Origin: Flavobacteriales bacterium
Lineage (GTDB): Bacteria; Bacteroidota; Bacteroidia; Flavobacteriales_F; PHOS-HE28
Assembly (NCBI GenBank): GCA_020852835.1
Contig: JADZAC010000012.1
Coordinates: forward strand, 1 to 58,498
DNA: 58,498 bases
Direction of reading: 5' to 3'
Numbering within the stretch: the first letter of the stretch is position 1; the number at the start of each line of letters is the position of its first letter. The position numbers and the translations under genes are program-made. The notes beneath the pieces are model-generated. The model was not told the origin of the DNA. It was given only the letters and a program-made list of their open reading frames with translations, and ran no database searches. Shown piece by piece: positions 7,875 through 17,943 of this stretch.

Positions 7875-9866
7875 TCACTGCCCGTACAGTCTTTCCACGG
7901 CGTACATCCCCGGCTTCCAGTTCCCTCCGTAGTCCACCAGGCTCCAGCTCGGGCCCGGCCAGCAATCGTTCAGTTGCCAGAAAAGCGTGCCCATGCACCA
8001 GGGCTGTTTCTCCATGTGTGCTTGGATCGCCTGTTCATAGGCCAGCGATTGTACCCTTAGGCCGGCCCCGATGAAACCGCCCAAGGTTATGGGTTCTTCG
8101 CCAAGTTCGCGCCGGATGGCTTCATGGATCGGTCGATCCGTCTTATAGCTGCGCTGGCGCCAACGCAAGGCTTCGCTTCCAAGGTGGAGTTGTTCAACAT
8201 CGATGTACCGGGCCAGCAACGCGCTGTCCGGCCAGCTCTGGAAACCGTATTCGCTCACGAAGCGCCCCACGTTCGTGGTGAAGGAGGCGAAGTCTGCATC
8301 ACCATGCCAAACGCCCCAGTAGTGCAGGTCGCCGCTGCGCAGCCCGGCGGCGTTGCCCCAGTTGCTCAGCGCGCTGGTCCATGTGTAGGGCACACCGGCT
8401 TCCTCGGAAACAGCGCCCAGCACATCCTTCCATAGGTGCCGGTTGCTGTCGATCACCCGGGCTGAATCCGCACCGTGCAGGCCGTATTTCTGTTGCCAGC
8501 CCCAATTGCCCCAGGCCACCTCCAGTTCATTGTTGCCGCAGAGCAGCGCCGCACAGGGGTGGAGCGCAATGCGCTTCGCCTGTTCCTTGGCCTCCAGGCG
8601 GATGTTCTCCAGGAAATTCCCTTCCGCAGGCACCAGGTTCGCCAGCATAAGATCCTGCCATACCAAGATGCCCGCGGTGTCACAGGCCATGTAAAACGCT
8701 TCCGGCGGATAGATGCCGCCGGCCCACACGCGCACCATGTTCATGTGCGCGCGCTGCATGTGCGCCACCAACGCCACCCACGCGCTATCGCTGGCACGGC
8801 CGGGGAACATGTCCGGAGGTACGATGTTGCAGCCCTTCATGAACACGGGCTTGCCGTTGATGACAAAGGTGAAGGAGCGGCCGATGCTGTCGGCCTCCTG
8901 ACGCAATTCCACAGTGCGGAGGCCGATGCGGTGCGTGCAGGAATCCAGCAAGGTGCCGTTGGGGCTGCGCAATTCCACATGGAGTTTGTGCAGGGTTTGC
9001 TCCCCGGAGCCGTTTGGCCACCAAAGGGCGGTGCGGGGCAGGGTGGAATGGACGGTGTTCGACGCCGACGGGGCGGTGTCCACAGGCCGGCCGATCGGAA
9101 CTCCGTCCAAAGAGCAATGGACGGTGGAACTCGCATTGCCCACGGTATTCACCTGCACATCCAGCCGGATGCTGTCCGTGGTGAAGTGCTGTTCCACTTT
9201 CACGCTTCCCAAGCGTGCGCCGTTCCAGCAGCGCAATTCCACGGGCCGCCAAATGCCGCAGCCCACCAAGCGCGGCGCGAAGTCCCAGCCGAACTGGTAT
9301 GCCGCCTTGCGCACATACGGGCTCACCGCGCTGGGGTCGCTGTCATGCGGCAGGTTGATGCCGTATGCTTTCCGCAGCTGGTGTCCTTCGCGCACCGCGC
9401 TGCGGAACACCACCCGCAACGTGTTGGGGCCTGGCCGCAGCAATTCCCTCACCGGCCATTCCCAGCTGCGGAACATGTTGTTGGCCATGCCCAACAGCGA
9501 ATCGTTCAGCCATACTTCGGCGAAAGTGTCCAGCCCCTTGAACACCAGGTCCACGTGCTCGTTCTCCAACAAGGCCGCATCGGCATCGATCGTGCGCACA
9601 TACGCCCAATCCTTCTCCTCGATCCATTGCACACTGTCCGCATTGAAGTTGCAGTACGGGTCGGGGATCAGGCCGTTGCGCAACAGGTCGGTGTGGACCT
9701 CACCGGGCACTTGGGCAGGATGCCGGGCGGTGGCCTGCGCCAGGCCAAAGGACCACCCCTCGTGCAAGGCGAATGGCCGCAGCTGTGCCCGTGCGCCCGC
9801 ACTGGCCAACAGGCTGCAACAGATCACTCCTGCAAGCCGCACCTGAAGGGAAGGAACGTTCGGCAT
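7875..9866 (-). CDS. GH2 family beta-mannosidase-like glycoside hydrolase, lacking the usual C-terminal Ig-like domain
   Basis: It is predicted to release beta-linked mannose from oligosaccharides in the periplasm or at the surface. A signal peptide covers about residues 1-28 (GVICCSLLASAGARAQ). The GH2 sugar-binding domain follows (HEGWSFGLA... FKGLDTFAEVWLND), then an Ig-like sandwich and the TIM barrel with the acid/base in GNNELEVAW (E447) and the nucleophile in VSEYGFQSW (E539). The protein stops at residue 663, just after FWQLNDCWPGPSWSLVDYGG. Relatives I know continue for about 150-180 residues with a C-terminal Ig domain, and no such sequence remains in any frame of the 180 bp downstream. 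Catalytic residues are intact, so activity is possible. The ATG at 9866 is chosen over an in-frame GTG at 9887. Divergent from the aminopeptidase gene. Confidence 0.88.
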   Translation of the reverse strand: MPNVPSLQVRLAGVICCSLLASAGARAQLRPFALHEGWSFGLAQATARHPAQVPGEVHTDLLRNGLIPDPYCNFNADSVQWIEEKDWAYVRTIDADAALLENEHVDLVFKGLDTFAEVWLNDSLLGMANNMFRSWEWPVRELLRPGPNTLRVVFRSAVREGHQLRKAYGINLPHDSDPSAVSPYVRKAAYQFGWDFAPRLVGCGIWRPVELRCWNGARLGSVKVEQHFTTDSIRLDVQVNTVGNASSTVHCSLDGVPIGRPVDTAPSASNTVHSTLPRTALWWPNGSGEQTLHKLHVELRSPNGTLLDSCTHRIGLRTVELRQEADSIGRSFTFVINGKPVFMKGCNIVPPDMFPGRASDSAWVALVAHMQRAHMNMVRVWAGGIYPPEAFYMACDTAGILVWQDLMLANLVPAEGNFLENIRLEAKEQAKRIALHPCAALLCGNNELEVAWGNWGWQQKYGLHGADSARVIDSNRHLWKDVLGAVSEEAGVPYTWTSALSNWGNAAGLRSGDLHYWGVWHGDADFASFTTNVGRFVSEYGFQSWPDSALLARYIDVEQLHLGSEALRWRQRSYKTDRPIHEAIRRELGEEPITLGGFIGAGLRVQSLAYEQAIQAHMEKQPWCMGTLFWQLNDCWPGPSWSLVDYGGNWKPGMYAVERLYGQ

Positions 9867-9874
9867 AGCTGCGG

Positions 9875-9882
9875 GCAAGGTA
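9875..9882 (-). promoter_or_regulatory. Putative -7 box of the GH2 gene (TACCTTGC)
   Basis: The minus strand reads TACCTTGC eight bases before the ATG at 9866, close to the recurring TAnnTTYG box. This implies a very short leader. Confidence 0.3.
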
Positions 9883-9919
9883 GCCACACCAGGGGTGCCG
9901 GGCAGTCCGCTCCCATCCC

Positions 9920-9927
9920 TACCTTCG
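9920..9927 (+). promoter_or_regulatory. Putative -7 box of the aminopeptidase P gene (TACCTTCG)
   Basis: TACCTTCG ends four bases before the ATG at 9932. If it is a promoter, the mRNA is nearly leaderless. Confidence 0.4.
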
Positions 9928-9931
9928 CCTC

Positions 9932-11239
9932 ATGCGATACCTTCAACTGCCTGCCGCCACCTACCGCGAGCACCGTGCACGCTTGCGCCAACACATGGAA
10001 AAAGGCGGATTGGCCATTTTCCACAGCAACGACATCATGCCCACCAGCGCGGACGGCACCATGCCGTTCAAGCAGGCGGCGGATATCTTCTACCTCAGCG
10101 GCATCGATCAGGAGGAAACCATCCTGCTGCTCTTCCCCGATGCCTTCGACCCCAAGGACAGGGAGATCCTTTTTGTGCGCGAAACCAGCCCCACCATCGC
10201 CATTTGGGAAGGTGCCAAGCTCACGCAAGCAGAAGCCGGTGAGCTGAGCGGCATCGCCAACGTGCAATGGACGGGAAACTATGAGGCCGTGATCAAACGG
10301 CTGGTGCCCCAGTGCGGGCTGCTGTACCTGAACAGCAACGAGCACCTGCGCCAAGCCAACGAGGTGGAAACGCGCGAAGAACGCAAGAACAAGGAGTTGC
10401 TGGCACGCTATCCGCTGCACAGCGTGAAACGCATCGCCCCGGCCATGCACCGCATCCGCTCGCGTAAAACGCAGCAGGAGCTGGAGCAGATCAAACGCGC
10501 CATCGCCATCACCGGCAAGGCCTTTGAAAGGGTGTTGCGCTTCATCAAGCCCGGGGTGAAAGAATATGAATTGGAGGCCGAGATCACCCACGAGTTCCTC
10601 CGCAACGGCTCGCGCGGACACGCCTACACCCCCATCCTCGGCAGCGGGTACAATGCCTGCGTGCTGCACTACATCACCAACGACGGCACGTGCAAGGACG
10701 GAGAGGTGGTGTTGATGGATTTCGGCTGTGAATACGGCGGTTACGCCAGCGACCTCACCCGCAGTATCCCCGTGAACGGCAAGTTCACCCCGCGCCAGCG
10801 CGACGTGTACAACGCCGTGCTGCACGTGCAAAAAGAGGCCACCAAGCTGTTGCTGCCCGGGGTGGTCCTGGCCGATTATCACAGGCAAGTGGGCGCCATC
10901 ATGGAGGAGCAGCTGATCAAGCTCGGCCTGTTGGACCAAAAAGCCGTGGCGGCACAAGACCCTGAAAAGCCGCTCTACAAGAAGTACTTCATGCACGGCA
11001 CCAGCCACTTCCTGGGCTTGGATGTGCACGATGTGGGCTTGTGGCACGAGCCCATCACCGAGGGCATGGTCTTCACCGTGGAACCCGGCATCTACATCCC
11101 GGAAGAAAACCTCGGCATTCGGATCGAAAACAACATCGTGGTGACCAAGGACGGGCAGATGGACCTCTTTGCCGACATTCCCCGGGAGGTGGACCAGATC
11201 GAAGCGCTGATGGCCGAGCGGGCCAAGGTGATGGCCTGA
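9932..11239 (+). CDS. pepP: Xaa-Pro aminopeptidase (M24B family)
   Basis: This dinuclear-metal exopeptidase removes an N-terminal residue preceding proline. The 435-residue protein has an N-terminal creatinase-like domain (FKQAADIFYLSGIDQEETILLL) and a C-terminal pita-bread domain. Metal ligands line up with the family: D263 (LMDFG), D274 (SDLTR), H359 in HGTSHFLGLDVHD, E384 (TVEPGIY) and E399 (RIENN). No signal peptide is seen, so it should be cytoplasmic. Length and motif order match E. coli PepP closely. It is divergent from the GH2 gene with only 65 bp between the starts. Confidence 0.95.
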   Translation: MRYLQLPAATYREHRARLRQHMEKGGLAIFHSNDIMPTSADGTMPFKQAADIFYLSGIDQEETILLLFPDAFDPKDREILFVRETSPTIAIWEGAKLTQAEAGELSGIANVQWTGNYEAVIKRLVPQCGLLYLNSNEHLRQANEVETREERKNKELLARYPLHSVKRIAPAMHRIRSRKTQQELEQIKRAIAITGKAFERVLRFIKPGVKEYELEAEITHEFLRNGSRGHAYTPILGSGYNACVLHYITNDGTCKDGEVVLMDFGCEYGGYASDLTRSIPVNGKFTPRQRDVYNAVLHVQKEATKLLLPGVVLADYHRQVGAIMEEQLIKLGLLDQKAVAAQDPEKPLYKKYFMHGTSHFLGLDVHDVGLWHEPITEGMVFTVEPGIYIPEENLGIRIENNIVVTKDGQMDLFADIPREVDQIEALMAERAKVMA

Positions 11240-11285
11240 GCCCGCCCCGCCAAAACAACCATGGCGCGTTCGGCGTGCTATGAAA

Positions 11286-11293
11286 TATCTTCG
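11286..11293 (+). promoter_or_regulatory. Putative -7 box of sprE/porW (TATCTTCG)
   Basis: TATCTTCG lies 29 bp upstream of the ATG at 11323 and fits the TAnnTTYG pattern. Confidence 0.4.
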
Positions 11294-11322
11294 CCCGCTT
11301 GCTGTTCTTACAGCACGCCGCC

Positions 11323-13944
11323 ATGCGTCGCCCCTTTGCCCGATACCTGCTGCCCGCCGCCGTGATCCTGCTGGTGGCGGCGTGCTCCACGCACAAGGAC
11401 GCCTTCCTCAACCGCACCTTCCACCGGCTGGTCTCGCGTGACAACGGCTGGTTCAACGCCAACGAGCGGCTCAAGGAGACCGTGGAGGCCATGCAAAAGG
11501 CCCACGTGGACGACTACGACCAGGTGCTGCCCATTTTCGTGAACGGTACCGAGGAAGCCGCCCGGGCCATGACGCCCGAACTGGAGGTTTGCATTGAAAA
11601 ATGCGCCACCGTGATCGATCGGCACAGCATGGAGATCGGTGGCAAGGAGAAGAACTCCTGGATCGATGATGCCTGGTTCGTCATCGGCCAAAGCCATTTC
11701 TACAAACGCACCTATCTCGACGCCCTGCGCAGCTTTGAGTACATCGGCAGGCGCTACAAGGGGCAGGATCGGCAAATGGAGGCCAAGCTATGGCTGGCCC
11801 GCACCGCCTTGGAGCTGGAGCAGTACGCCAAGGCCCAAAGCACCTTGGACGAGATCAAGGGCCAGAAGGAACTGCCCAAGGGTTTCCAACACGACCTGCT
11901 CAGCGCCGTCCAAGCCGATCTGGACCTGCGCCGCGGCAAGGTGGACGAGGCCATCACCTCCTTGGAGCACGCCGTGTCCATCACCAAAACCAAAAAAGAC
12001 CGCATCCGGTGGACCTTCATCCTGGCCCAATTGCACCAGCTCAAGGGGCACCAGGACAAGGCCATCGCCGGCTACACCAAAGTGACCCGCATGGGCCCGC
12101 CCTACGAAATGGGGTTCCATGCCCGCATCTTCCAAGCCTTGGCGCTCAACCAAGGCAGTACCAAGGCCGTCCGCCAGCGGCTTGCGCGCATGCTGCGCGA
12201 TGAAAAGAACAAGGACCATTTCGACATGATCCACTATGCGCTGGCCGAACTGGACCTGCGCGACAACAACCGCAGCGATGCCATTGCCCAGCTGGTCCTC
12301 AGCACCCGCACCAGCACCGTGGACACCCGGCAGAAAGCCAAGAGCTTCCTCAAACTGGCCGACCTCTACTTCGACGACAAAGCCTACCCGCAAGCACAGC
12401 AGTACTACGACAGCACGGGAACGGTCCTGGCCGAGGAGCACGCCCGTTACAACGAGGTGCTGACCCGCGCCGACGTGCTGGGCGATCTGGTGGTGCAGCT
12501 CAACATCATTGCCCGAGAGGACAGCTTGCAGGCGTTTGCCAAGCTGGATCCCGAAGAGCGCGAACGCCGCGTCCGCCAGCTGATCCGCGCGCGGGAGCGG
12601 CAGGAGGAAGAACGGGAACAGGCGGCCGCCGATGCCCGCGAACTGCTCGCCGCAAATCCTGCGGCCGTGGAAAAACCGGGCACCCCCGGCAGCGGTGGTG
12701 CATGGTACTTCTACAACCCGGTCCAGCTGGCCCGCGGATCGGCCGATTTCCGCAAGAAATGGGGCAACAGGCCCAATGAGGATGATTGGCGGCGGGCCGA
12801 CAAGAGCGGGTCCGCACTGGTGGACATCGCGGAGGAACAGGGCCTGGAGCAGGAGGGCCTCGAGACCGCGCAGGAGGAGGGTGAGCCCGAATGGAAAAAG
12901 CCCGAGAGCTACCTCAAGGACGTGCCTACGGACCAGGCCATGCTGGATTCCAGCAACACCCGCATCTGCAAGGCACTCTACATCTCCGGCATGATCTATA
13001 AGGAAAAGCTCCGCGACGTGGACAACGCCATCGAGAGCTTCCAGGTGCTCAACGACCGGTTTGATGACTGCTCCTACACCCCGGAAGCCTACTACCAGCT
13101 CTACCGGATCTACCTGGCCAAGGAACAAGGCGGCAATTTCATGGACTTCGGCGGCTCCAGCTCCAAGCACTATGCCGACATCATTCTGGAGCGCTGGCCC
13201 GGCTCCGAATTCGCCCGCCTGGTGCGCAACCCCGACCAGCTGCAGGCCGATGAAGCCGCCCGCATCGCCGAGGACAAGGCCTACCAAGACCTGTACGACC
13301 GCTTCAAGATGGGCTCCTACCAGAGCGTCATCGCTACCTGTGATGGCGTGCTGGCGGGTGAACCCCGCAACCACCTGCTGCCCAAGTACGGCCTGTTGAA
13401 GGCCATGGCCATCGGCAGCCTGCACCTCTTGGGCCCCTTCCGCGATGCATTGGTGCAAGTGCGCGACCGGTTCCCGGGCAGCGATGAGGCCAAGGCTGCC
13501 ATTGCCCTGCTGGAAAACCTGGACAAATCGACTTCCGGTACCACCGGCCAGGCCCTCCCCCCCGAAGGCCCCGTTTACGGCGACACCAAAGGCGAGCACT
13601 ACGTCATCATCCTCATGCCCGACAGTGCGGGCCCCATGAGCAAGGTCACCGCCGCCATCAGCAACTTCAACCAGCGCTACTTCCGCAACAAGGGCATCGA
13701 GGTGAGGACCAGTGTATGGACCCCCGGCAGCCAAGTGGTGATGGTGCGCCTGTTCCAAAGCAAGGAACTGGCCATGACCTACTACGAGCTCTTCAAGAAC
13801 AACAAGGGCGAGCTGGCCGGCATCAACGACGGCGGCTTCCCGCTGTTCGCCATCAGCACCGGCAACTACCCCCAGTTCTATACCAAAAAAGACGCAGTGG
13901 GCTACGCCGGCTATTTCGATCGCAACTACCTGGGGGCCAAATAG
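11323..13944 (+). CDS. sprE: T9SS-associated TPR lipoprotein SprE/PorW
   Basis: SprE/PorW is an outer-membrane-associated lipoprotein needed for type IX secretion and, in gliding species, motility. The 873-residue protein has a lipoprotein signal with lipobox LVAAC (C21). It then has the family's opening ST(H)KDAFLNRTFHRLVSRDNGWFN block and ERLKETVEAMQKAHVDDYDQVLP, followed by many TPR-like helices to about residue 700. The C-terminal domain GEHYVIILMPDSAG...AGYFDRNYL is characteristic. The ATG at 11323 places the lipobox correctly; an in-frame TTG at 11299 only adds eight residues. The bactofilin and ATP synthase genes follow on the same strand, an arrangement I know from other Bacteroidota. 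Confidence 0.9.
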   Translation: MRRPFARYLLPAAVILLVAACSTHKDAFLNRTFHRLVSRDNGWFNANERLKETVEAMQKAHVDDYDQVLPIFVNGTEEAARAMTPELEVCIEKCATVIDRHSMEIGGKEKNSWIDDAWFVIGQSHFYKRTYLDALRSFEYIGRRYKGQDRQMEAKLWLARTALELEQYAKAQSTLDEIKGQKELPKGFQHDLLSAVQADLDLRRGKVDEAITSLEHAVSITKTKKDRIRWTFILAQLHQLKGHQDKAIAGYTKVTRMGPPYEMGFHARIFQALALNQGSTKAVRQRLARMLRDEKNKDHFDMIHYALAELDLRDNNRSDAIAQLVLSTRTSTVDTRQKAKSFLKLADLYFDDKAYPQAQQYYDSTGTVLAEEHARYNEVLTRADVLGDLVVQLNIIAREDSLQAFAKLDPEERERRVRQLIRARERQEEEREQAAADARELLAANPAAVEKPGTPGSGGAWYFYNPVQLARGSADFRKKWGNRPNEDDWRRADKSGSALVDIAEEQGLEQEGLETAQEEGEPEWKKPESYLKDVPTDQAMLDSSNTRICKALYISGMIYKEKLRDVDNAIESFQVLNDRFDDCSYTPEAYYQLYRIYLAKEQGGNFMDFGGSSSKHYADIILERWPGSEFARLVRNPDQLQADEAARIAEDKAYQDLYDRFKMGSYQSVIATCDGVLAGEPRNHLLPKYGLLKAMAIGSLHLLGPFRDALVQVRDRFPGSDEAKAAIALLENLDKSTSGTTGQALPPEGPVYGDTKGEHYVIILMPDSAGPMSKVTAAISNFNQRYFRNKGIEVRTSVWTPGSQVVMVRLFQSKELAMTYYELFKNNKGELAGINDGGFPLFAISTGNYPQFYTKKDAVGYAGYFDRNYLGAK

Positions 13945-14172
13945 CGGTTGGCGATCGCACCCACCGGCATACCCAGCACGTACAACCGCTTGCAGCCCTG
14001 GGGCGGCGCAATGCCGGAAGCAGCCGTAACTGGGTCCGGGGTGCTTGGCGGCATTCCCTTTTCGTCACGTGTTCCGGCGTATTGGCCTGCCCCTGCCCGC
14101 GTTCCGTCGGCCCACTGCCCCTTTTGCACCACCAAAGCGCTTGGATCGCAAGGAAATGCCGCAAGGCCGCAT
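13945..14172. other. Intergenic region between sprE and bactofilin
   Basis: About 230 GC-rich bases with no gene I can support. Open frames of 60-95 codons cross it on both strands, with none showing a recognisable domain. No hairpin with a T-run is obvious after sprE. It may contain remnants of an older gene. Confidence 0.5.
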
Positions 14173-14180
14173 TACCTTCG
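14173..14180 (+). promoter_or_regulatory. Putative -7 box of the bactofilin gene (TACCTTCG)
   Basis: TACCTTCG lies 21 bp upstream of the ATG at 14202, so the gene may have its own promoter although it sits behind sprE. Confidence 0.45.
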
Positions 14181-14201
14181 CCTCGTAACCAGCCCAGTTC
14201 C

Positions 14202-14678
14202 ATGTTCCGCAACGACAAGTCCCACGACCCCATGAACAAAGCCAGTGAACCTGTAAGCCCCGGGAAGATCAACAGCATCATGGAGGGCACCTCCTTTGAG
14301 GGCGAGATCCGTTCGGACAGCAACATCCGCATTGACGGCCGGGTAAAGGGTACGCTGCATGTTCGCGGCCGCCTGATCGTTGGTGCCACCGGCCTGGTGG
14401 AAGGCGAAGTGCACTGCCAAAGCAGCGATATCGAGGGCACGGTGAATGGCAAGATCATGTGCCAGGACCTGCTTTCGCTCAAGGCCACCGCCAAGCTTTC
14501 CGGCGACATCCGCACCAAACAGCTGGCCATTGAGCCCGGCGCCGTGTTCAGCGGCAATTGCGACATGGGCGGCGGCAGCCAGGCCAAAGAGCCCGCACCC
14601 GTGCGCTTGAGCACCACGGCTTCCAGCCCCGCTGCCGGTCCGGTGGCCCGCCCGGAGCCCGTGAAGGCCATGCCCTAA
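14202..14678 (+). CDS. Bactofilin (polymer-forming cytoskeletal protein)
   Basis: Bactofilins form membrane-associated beta-helical filaments that scaffold cell-envelope machinery. The 158-residue protein has a disordered N-terminus (to about residue 25) and then the right-handed beta-helix core: SIMEGTSFEGEIRSDSNIRIDG, VKGTLHVRGRLIVG, GLVEGEVHC, IEGTVNGKIMC, AKLSGDIRTKQLAIEPGAVFSGNCDM. A Ser/Pro/Ala-rich tail follows. The ATG at 14202 is the first in the frame that gives a normal bactofilin N-terminus; a second, MNKASE, lies 10 codons on. It sits between sprE and the ATP synthase block. Confidence 0.92.
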   Translation: MFRNDKSHDPMNKASEPVSPGKINSIMEGTSFEGEIRSDSNIRIDGRVKGTLHVRGRLIVGATGLVEGEVHCQSSDIEGTVNGKIMCQDLLSLKATAKLSGDIRTKQLAIEPGAVFSGNCDMGGGSQAKEPAPVRLSTTASSPAAGPVARPEPVKAMP

Positions 14679-14709
14679 GCCGTGCCCGTCCCGCTCCCCT
14701 GCCCGCTCC

Positions 14710-15111
14710 ATGACCCCGGCTGATCAAAGGCCCCAGCGCACGCTTCGTGCCGTAGCCCTGTTCACTCTTGCGGCTGGCGCTGCCACCTTCGCCGTGTACA
14801 CCTTGGCCCATTGGCCCTTCGGCCTGCCCGAACTGGGCGTATTGCTCTTCCTGGGCGGGGTTACCGCCCTGCTGCTCAACTGGCAGGAAGGCGCCATGGC
14901 CCATGACCCCAGGGGCTTTATGCTCCGGTTTATGACCGGCCTGGTTCTGAAGCTGATCGCAGGGCTGTTCGCCGTGGCGGCCTTGCTGTTCCTGTTGCCC
15001 CGTAGCCACGGGGTGCGGCTCGCCCTCACCTTCGCGGTGCTCTACTTGGGGTTCTTGGCATTCAGCACCATGCGCCTCTCCGCCCGCTCACGGGGGTTGC
15101 CCCGGTCATGA
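14710..15111 (+). CDS. Small four-helix membrane protein at the head of the ATP synthase operon
   Basis: The 133-residue protein contains four hydrophobic segments (about 13-35, 40-58, 75-97, 101-120) and a basic C-terminus. The motif RFMTGLVLKLIAGLFAVAALLF and its position next to AtpZ resemble AtpI/DUF6168-type proteins found in Bacteroidota ATP synthase operons. That assignment rests on topology and context only. Its TGA overlaps the ATG of the next gene (ATGA, 15108-15111), implying coupled translation. Confidence 0.7.
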   Translation: MTPADQRPQRTLRAVALFTLAAGAATFAVYTLAHWPFGLPELGVLLFLGGVTALLLNWQEGAMAHDPRGFMLRFMTGLVLKLIAGLFAVAALLFLLPRSHGVRLALTFAVLYLGFLAFSTMRLSARSRGLPRS

Positions 15112-15341
15112 ACAAGGAAGCCCGGGATCGCGATCTGCGCAAGGCCGCCAATGCTTGGATGCGCCTGAGCGGCATCGGTTTCCAGATGGCCGCGATCATT
15201 GGCTTGGGAGCCTACGGCGGTTGGTACGCCGATCGGTACACCGGCTGGAAATTTCCGGCATGCACGCTGGCGGGCTCTTTGGGCGGTGTGGCCATGGCCA
15301 TGTACATCCTCTTCAAGGAAACCGGCCGCCGCAACCCCTAA
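15108..15341 (+). CDS. atpZ: AtpZ/AtpI-family F0F1-ATPase accessory subunit
   Basis: The 77-residue protein has two membrane helices in the pattern of AtpZ: LSGIGFQMAAIIGLGAYGGWYADR, then FPACTLAGSLGGVAMAMYILFKE. AtpZ/AtpI proteins help ATP synthase assembly and have been linked to Mg or Ca transport. The start overlaps the previous gene by four bases. atpB follows after about 120 bp that hold a possible promoter. Confidence 0.85.
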   Translation: MNKEARDRDLRKAANAWMRLSGIGFQMAAIIGLGAYGGWYADRYTGWKFPACTLAGSLGGVAMAMYILFKETGRRNP

Positions 15342-15405
15342 GACGCCATCGAGCCCCCCGGCCAAGGCTTTTACCGATACGTGTGCGGCATTTGCCTTCC
15401 TTAGC

Positions 15406-15413
15406 TACATTTG
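15406..15413 (+). promoter_or_regulatory. Putative -7 box upstream of atpB (TACATTTG)
   Basis: TACATTTG is a perfect match to TAnnTTTG, 47 bp before the atpB start. A TTTG at 15391-15394 is too close (11 bp) to serve as a standard -33 element. It suggests that the ATP synthase genes can be transcribed separately from the two leader genes. Confidence 0.5.
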
Positions 15414-15460
15414 CGGCCGCTAAAGAAGGGGCCCGTTCCCTTTGTAAACACCCCAAAGCC

Positions 15461-16814
<1,354 letters not shown>

Positions 16815-16866
16815 GCCCTGCCGGCATTGCCGTAGGGTACGTTCCGTTCAATCCAACCGTTGACCC

Positions 16867-17376
16867 ATGCTTCTCGCAAGCCTCGTAGAACCCGCTTTCG
16901 GGCTCATCTTCTGGATGACCCTGTCCTTCGGGATCGCCTTCTTCCTGCTTACCAAGTTCGCCTGGAAGCCCATCCTCAGCGCCCTGCGCGAGCGTGAACG
17001 CTCCATCGAGGATGCCATCGGCGAGGCGAAGAAAGCCCGCGAGGAAGTGGCCGCCATGAAGGCCGGCAACGAGGAGCTCCTCAAGGAGGCCCGCAACGAG
17101 CGCGACCAGATGCTCAAGGAGGCCCGCGAGATCCGCGACCGCGAGATCGCCCAGGCCAAGGACAAGGCCAAGGCCGAAGCCGAGGCCCTGCTGGGCCGCG
17201 CCCGCGAGGACATCCGCAACGAAAAGAACGCGGCGATCACCGAGATGAAGAACCAGCTCGGTGAGCTGAGCATCCAAGTGGCCGAGCGCATCCTGCGCGA
17301 GAAACTCGGTGACAAGTCCGCCCAGGACGCCCTGCTTGAAAAGGTGTTGAAGGAAAGCGACCTGCGCCGCTCATGA
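16867..17376 (+). CDS. atpF: ATP synthase F0 subunit b
   Basis: The 169-residue stator subunit has one N-terminal membrane helix (FGLIFWMTLSFGIAFFLLTKFAW) followed by a long charged coiled coil (ALRERERSIEDAIGEAKKAREEV and on to the end). It links subunit a to the delta subunit on top of F1. Its stop overlaps the atpH start by four bases (17373-17376). Confidence 0.95.
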   Translation: MLLASLVEPAFGLIFWMTLSFGIAFFLLTKFAWKPILSALRERERSIEDAIGEAKKAREEVAAMKAGNEELLKEARNERDQMLKEAREIRDREIAQAKDKAKAEAEALLGRAREDIRNEKNAAITEMKNQLGELSIQVAERILREKLGDKSAQDALLEKVLKESDLRRS

Positions 17377-17933
17377 ACGTTTCGCCCGTTGCATACCGCT
17401 ACGCCCGTTCCTTGATGCAGCTCGCTCAGGAGCATGGCGAGGTAGATGCCGTGCGTGAAGACCTGCACCTGGTGTCGGCCGCCTGTGAGGAGAACCATGA
17501 CCTGCGCGTCATGCTCCGCAGCCCGGTGATCAAGGCCGACCTGAAGCTCAAGGTGCTCGGGCGACTGTTCGGCGGGCAGATCGGCCGCATTACCGACCGC
17601 TTCATCAACATCTTGGTGCGCAAGGGCCGCGAAAGCATGCTGCAGGAGATCGCCCAAGCGTTCCTCAACGTGTACCGCGAAGCCCACAGCATCCTCATGG
17701 CCGAGGTGCGCAGCGCCGCGCCCTTGGGCGACAGCGCGCGGGCCCAGGTCAAACAACTGGTGGAGCAGCGCTTCCCAGGAAAGACCGTCACCTTGCAAGA
17801 GCAGGTGGAACCTGCGCTGATCGGCGGGGTGGTGGTGCGCGTGGGCGACGAGCAGATCGACGCCAGCGTGCTGCGCCGCCTGAACGACTTGCGCCGCAAA
17901 TTCTCAGAGAACCCGTACATCCCCGAGATCTAA
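17373..17933 (+). CDS. atpH: ATP synthase F1 subunit delta
   Basis: The 186-residue OSCP/delta protein has the N-terminal helical bundle ([17 protein letters not shown]) and the C-terminal signature [28 protein letters not shown]. It connects the peripheral stalk to the alpha subunits. It overlaps atpF by ATGA and atpA follows ten bases later. Confidence 0.95.
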   Translation: MNVSPVAYRYARSLMQLAQEHGEVDAVREDLHLVSAACEENHDLRVMLRSPVIKADLKLKVLGRLFGGQIGRITDRFINILVRKGRESMLQEIAQAFLNVYREAHSILMAEVRSAAPLGDSARAQVKQLVEQRFPGKTVTLQEQVEPALIGGVVVRVGDEQIDASVLRRLNDLRRKFSENPYIPEI

Positions 17934-17943
17934 ACAGATCCCC

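Noticed and set aside
11788-13758. A 656-codon open frame antisense to sprE
   Set aside because: GC-rich genes here leave long antisense frames. The translation is a low-complexity string of His, Val, Gly and Ala with no domain, while the plus strand encodes a clear SprE.
15155-15460. Upstream in-frame extension of atpB
   Set aside because: It would read through atpZ in another frame, and the added residues do not look like protein; a TTG at 15461 gives a signal peptide and normal length.
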